DNA from: Bradyrhizobium sp. sBnM-33 | GTDB lineage: Bacteria > Pseudomonadota > Alphaproteobacteria > Rhizobiales > Xanthobacteraceae | Direction of reading: 5' to 3' | Assembly (NCBI RefSeq): GCF_032917945.1 | Contig: NZ_CP136624.1 | Location: 5,642,001-5,706,000, forward strand | Length of the DNA stretch: 64,000 nucleotides | Part shown: positions 61,311-64,000 of the stretch, piece by piece | How the letters are laid out: each line of letters opens with the position of its first letter | Numbering within the stretch: position 1 is the first letter of the stretch | Position numbers and translations under genes: made by a program | Notes under the pieces: model-generated | Databases searched by the model: none | Seen by the model: the letters and a program-made list of their open reading frames with translations, nothing else | Told to the model about the DNA's origin: nothing

Positions 61311-62386
61311 GTCTCTCCTGCCGGTGGCGTCCACACCACCTGGTCCACCCGCAGCGCGCCGCTTGCCAGCATCACCAGCCGATCGAAACCGAGCGCGACG
61401 CCGCTCGACGGCGGCATCGCGGCAACCGCTGCGAGAAAATCCTCATCCAGCGGATAGCGCTCGCCGTAGCGCCGCTCCTTCTCGTCCATATCAGCGGCGA
61501 AACGGCGGCGCTGTTCGGCGGCATCGGTCAATTCGCCAAATCCGTTGGCGAGTTCGACGCCGCAGGCATAGACCTCAAAACGTTCGGCGACGCGCGGATC
61601 GGACGCCTTTGTCCGAGCCAGCGCGGCCTCCGGCGCCGGATATTCGAACAAGACAGTCAAACGCCCCTGCCCCAGATTCGGTTCGACATGTTCGACCAGC
61701 ACTTTGCTGAAAATATCCGACCAGGTGTCGTCATCGGTGATCCGCACCCGCGGTTTTGCTGCCGCCGCAAGCGTCGCGCGATCGCCCTCGCCATTGTTGA
61801 TGGTGGCCAACAGATCGACTCCAGCAAAGCGCTCGAATGCGGATGCCACCGTCAGCAGTTCCGGCTCGGCGAAGGGATCGGCCGTTCTGCCCCGGAACGA
61901 GAACTGCCCGATCCCGGTCGCCTGCGCTGCATGTACGATCACGTCGATGGTGTCGGCCATAACAGCATCATACCTTGCGCCGGCACGATACCATTCCAGC
62001 ATCGTGAATTCGGGCAGATGCAGATCGCCGCGCTCGCGATCGCGGAACACGCGCGCCAATTCGAAGATCTTGGCTTCACCGGCGGCGAGCAGTTTCTTGG
62101 CGGCGAATTCCGGCGACGTTCGCAGATAGCGCGTCGCGCGCGTGCCATCATGGCCCATGATTTCGGTGCGCGGGGCATGCAAATGCGTCTCGTTGCCCGG
62201 CGAGACCTGCAGGATGCCGGTTTCCACCTCAGTAAAACCCTGCTCGTCGAACCAGCCTCGCACTGCCGTCGTGATCGCGGCTCGCGCCGTCAGGAACGGC
62301 TTGCGATCGGCATGCCGCGCGGCCGACCACCAAGGCGAGAGCTGGCCGGTATCAACCATCGCAGGCGGTTCCGAATCCACCGGCAT
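61307..62386 (-). CDS. epmA: EF-P lysyl-lysine ligase EpmA (lysyl-tRNA synthetase paralogue)
   Basis: The 359-residue class II synthetase-like enzyme lacks the tRNA-binding N-domain and joins beta-lysine to EF-P. Motif 2 region: RTSPEFAAKKLLAAGEAKIF then ARVFRDRERGDLHLPEFTML; motif 3: SGVALGFDRLVML. The start is ATG 62386 (MPVDSEPP) although its Shine-Dalgarno is too close; TTG 62401 and ATG 62359 are alternatives. It is upstream of and coupled to epmB. Confidence 0.93.
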   Translation of the reverse strand: MPVDSEPPAMVDTGQLSPWWSAARHADRKPFLTARAAITTAVRGWFDEQGFTEVETGILQVSPGNETHLHAPRTEIMGHDGTRATRYLRTSPEFAAKKLLAAGEAKIFELARVFRDRERGDLHLPEFTMLEWYRAGARYDAVMADTIDVIVHAAQATGIGQFSFRGRTADPFAEPELLTVASAFERFAGVDLLATINNGEGDRATLAAAAKPRVRITDDDTWSDIFSKVLVEHVEPNLGQGRLTVLFEYPAPEAALARTKASDPRVAERFEVYACGVELANGFGELTDAAEQRRRFAADMDEKERRYGERYPLDEDFLAAVAAMPPSSGVALGFDRLVMLASGALRVDQVVWTPPAGET

Positions 62387-62831
62387 CCTCCGCGGAGCCA
62401 ATCAAGGTGTTCAGGGAATCGGTAAATACCATTGATATTGTTGACTTTCTTTGAGTCGGATACGGCGAGCCGGAGGAAGCGGCAAGATCCAATTCCAGCT
62501 CGGCCATTTCATGTCGAAAGACGCTCTCCTTGTCCATTCGCCCGATCGATGTCGACGCATGCCGCTGAAGCCGCGGGTCTTCGCGAACCGCCTAAGACAT
62601 TACCTCCAAGCCCATCAGCAACGGTCGGTCCCATCGTTCAATTGCTTGCCAGCCTCATCATGCAACGGGGCAAAATCCGGCTAGTTACGGCTTCAAGCAG
62701 CTCGCTGAAACGGCCGTAAAACGCTGGCATCGACGGGCAAAATCAGTATGTTGCAGCCCGAAACCGCCTGATTGGCCCTGCGGACGCCCATGTCCGATTC
62801 GGCCGAAGGCCAGAAATTCGGGAAAGCAGCT
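62387..62831. other. Intergenic region between divergent epmA and efp
   Basis: No gene is supported. It should hold both promoters. Two open frames on the plus strand run into efp, one adding 20 residues before the family N-terminus; they have no better start. Confidence 0.4.
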
Positions 62832-63398
62832 TTGAAAGTCATCGCCAGTTCTATTCGCAAGGGCAACGTCATCGAGCAAGACGGAAAGCTCTATGTCGTC
62901 CTGTCAGCCGAAAACATCCATCCCGGCAAGGGAACCCCGGTCAGCCAGATCGAAATGCGCCGCATTGGCGACGGCGTGAAGGTGTCGGAACGCTACAAGA
63001 CCACTGACCAGGTCGAGAAGGCCACCGTCGAGGACCGCAATTTCAACTACCTCTACGAAGATGCCGACGGCTTCCACTTCATGAATGCCGAGACCTATGA
63101 CCAAGTCCAGGTTTCGAAGGAGATCGTAGGCTCGGCTGCGCCCTACTTGCAGGAAAACATGACGGTGAAGCTGTCGATGCACGACCTGAACCCGGTCGCC
63201 ATCCAGTTGCCGCAGCGCGCAACCCTCGAAGTTGTGGAGACCGAGCCGGTCACCAAGGGGCAGACCGCGTCTTCCTCCTACAAGCCTGCTATCCTCTCCA
63301 ACGGCGTACGCACCTCGGTGCCGCCGCACATTGGAACGGGAACACGGATCGTGGTCATGACCGAGGACGGCTCCTACGTCGAGCGCGCAAAGGATTAA
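62832..63398 (+). CDS. efp: Translation elongation factor P
   Basis: EF-P relieves ribosomes stalled at polyproline. TTG 62832 is chosen because it gives exactly 188 residues, the family length, starts at the conserved (M)[11 protein letters not shown], and has GGGAAAG upstream; ATG 62790 would add 14 non-family residues. The modified Lys33 is in HPGKGTP, the position of E. coli Lys34. KOW-like domain I, OB domain II ([20 protein letters not shown]) and domain III ([16 protein letters not shown]) are complete. epmA/epmB are divergent neighbours. Confidence 0.95.
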   Translation: MKVIASSIRKGNVIEQDGKLYVVLSAENIHPGKGTPVSQIEMRRIGDGVKVSERYKTTDQVEKATVEDRNFNYLYEDADGFHFMNAETYDQVQVSKEIVGSAAPYLQENMTVKLSMHDLNPVAIQLPQRATLEVVETEPVTKGQTASSSYKPAILSNGVRTSVPPHIGTGTRIVVMTEDGSYVERAKD

Positions 63399-63450
63399 GA
63401 CCGCGCCATAGGCTACGGGGCATACGCCGGGGGGCGATGCATTGGGTACA

Positions 63451-64000
63451 ATGGCTGTCCGCTTGCTCTCGGGTTGGCTGGCAGCCTTTTGTTTGCTCCC
63501 CGCCGGGATTGCCGACGTTTCCGCCAATGAGTTCAGAACGCCGTCGATGTCGGCCGTTCGCGTCGAATGGCGCGCCGTATTGGATCAGCTTAGCAGCGAG
63601 ATCAGTTCCCGGCCGGCGATCGCGTCGCGCTTCACCTTCGCAGGCCAGCGGCGGGTGCCGGCATGGGATCCGCGCGCGACGCCTGCGCTGGTGCAGTTGA
63701 ACGCGATCAATTCGGCGATGTTCGCGGGAATCGGCCGCAGTCCGGTGCCGGTGCTGTTGCCGTTTGATACCGCGGCTTATCTCGAGGCCGAGGCCAGTGG
63801 CACGCAGGCCCCGGCGGTGTCACGCCATCAGGCCGGCTTCCGCCCCGTCGACCTGTTTTACGCCGGCCCCTCCGGCTATGACGCGGTGTTTTCGCTGGAT
63901 CCCGGCGCCGGTGAGGGCCTTCCGTCGCGAACCTTCGCCCGGCCGGTGGAGGTGCAGATCACGGGCTCGATCCTGGTCTACGATCTTGCCGATCCGCTCG
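63451..64000 (+). CDS. Secreted hypothetical protein, 3' end cut by window
   Basis: The frame is open from ATG 63451 to the window end, 183 codons. It has a signal peptide (MAVRLLSGWLAAFCLLPAGI, cleaved near VSA-N) and a mature part rich in beta-strand patterns (FTFAGQRRVPAWDPRATPAL, PVPVLLPFDTAAYLEAEASG, RPVDLFYAGPSGYDAVFSLD). It reads like a periplasmic conserved alphaproteobacterial protein of unknown function. A Shine-Dalgarno is not obvious (GGGTAC close to the ATG). Confidence 0.7.
   Translation, partial: MAVRLLSGWLAAFCLLPAGIADVSANEFRTPSMSAVRVEWRAVLDQLSSEISSRPAIASRFTFAGQRRVPAWDPRATPALVQLNAINSAMFAGIGRSPVPVLLPFDTAAYLEAEASGTQAPAVSRHQAGFRPVDLFYAGPSGYDAVFSLDPGAGEGLPSRTFARPVEVQITGSILVYDLADPL

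Noticed and set aside
1..64000. CRISPR array, prophage, integrative element or nodulation island
   Set aside because: No regularly spaced repeats, cas, integrase, transposase, phage or nod genes were found. The NodU-like gene alone is not evidence for symbiosis, and the tRNA genes have no adjacent integrase.

Overview
The window looks like chromosome from a GC-rich alphaproteobacterium of the Bradyrhizobium/Nitrobacteraceae group. This is inferred from protein repertoire (DUF3551 and DUF6481 proteins, an MXKDX-repeat protein, H-NS-like proteins, an NDUFS4-type complex I subunit, many small secreted or single-span membrane proteins) and from intergenic palindromic repeats of the kind common in that group. 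No species can be assigned without a database search. There are three tRNA genes (Arg-TCT, Pro-TGG, Glu-TTC), no rRNA, no CRISPR array and no intact transposase, integrase or phage gene.

Layout. 1-9.0 kb: a GT39 membrane glycosyltransferase (cut by the window edge), then a translationally coupled pair on the minus strand, a thioester alpha-2-macroglobulin and penicillin-binding protein 1C; a palindromic repeat is translated into the PBP1C N-terminus. 9.2-15.7 kb: tRNA-Arg and an accessory zone of small secreted, PilZ and H-NS-like genes, an Omp25-type porin remnant and three repeat elements. 15.9-21.7 kb: a TRAP transporter locus with two binding proteins, a GntR regulator next to a perfect palindrome, and a DapA-family lyase. 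21.7-28.9 kb: the leucine/isovalerate degradation operon (isovaleryl-CoA dehydrogenase, both methylcrotonyl-CoA carboxylase subunits, HMG-CoA lyase) divergent from a TetR regulator, followed by an Lrp/AsnC gene. 28.9-33.1 kb: NDUFS4-like subunit, OpgC-family protein, NodU-type carbamoyltransferase and a Gly/Arg-rich secreted protein. 33.1-40.2 kb: two divergent units, FAH-family hydrolase, cyclase and amidohydrolase on one side, and an ABC importer with its own GntR regulator on the other. They look like one uptake-and-hydrolysis system of unknown substrate.

40.2-52.9 kb is a second accessory zone: CAP-domain, DUF192, twin cold-shock-domain, Sir2, glyoxalase and GST genes, two tRNAs, a Flp-type pilin, a PEP-CTERM protein in AT-rich DNA, a broken H-NS-like gene and many very small ORFs. 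53-57.3 kb: M20-family amidohydrolase, MFS transporter, PrsW-type protease and HdeD-like protein. 57.3-58.6 kb: DAHP synthase preceded by a convincing ribosome-mediated attenuator: a promoter placed so that the mRNA would be nearly leaderless, a 26-codon peptide rich in Phe/Trp/Tyr, competing hairpins and an intrinsic terminator. 59-64 kb: small proteins, then epmA-epmB divergent from efp (elongation factor P and its lysine-modifying enzymes), and a secreted protein cut by the window end.

The most interesting signals are the aromatic attenuator at 57.32-57.49 kb, the repeat translated inside pbpC, the 33-40 kb uptake/hydrolysis locus, and the large number of unannotated-size membrane micro-ORFs.
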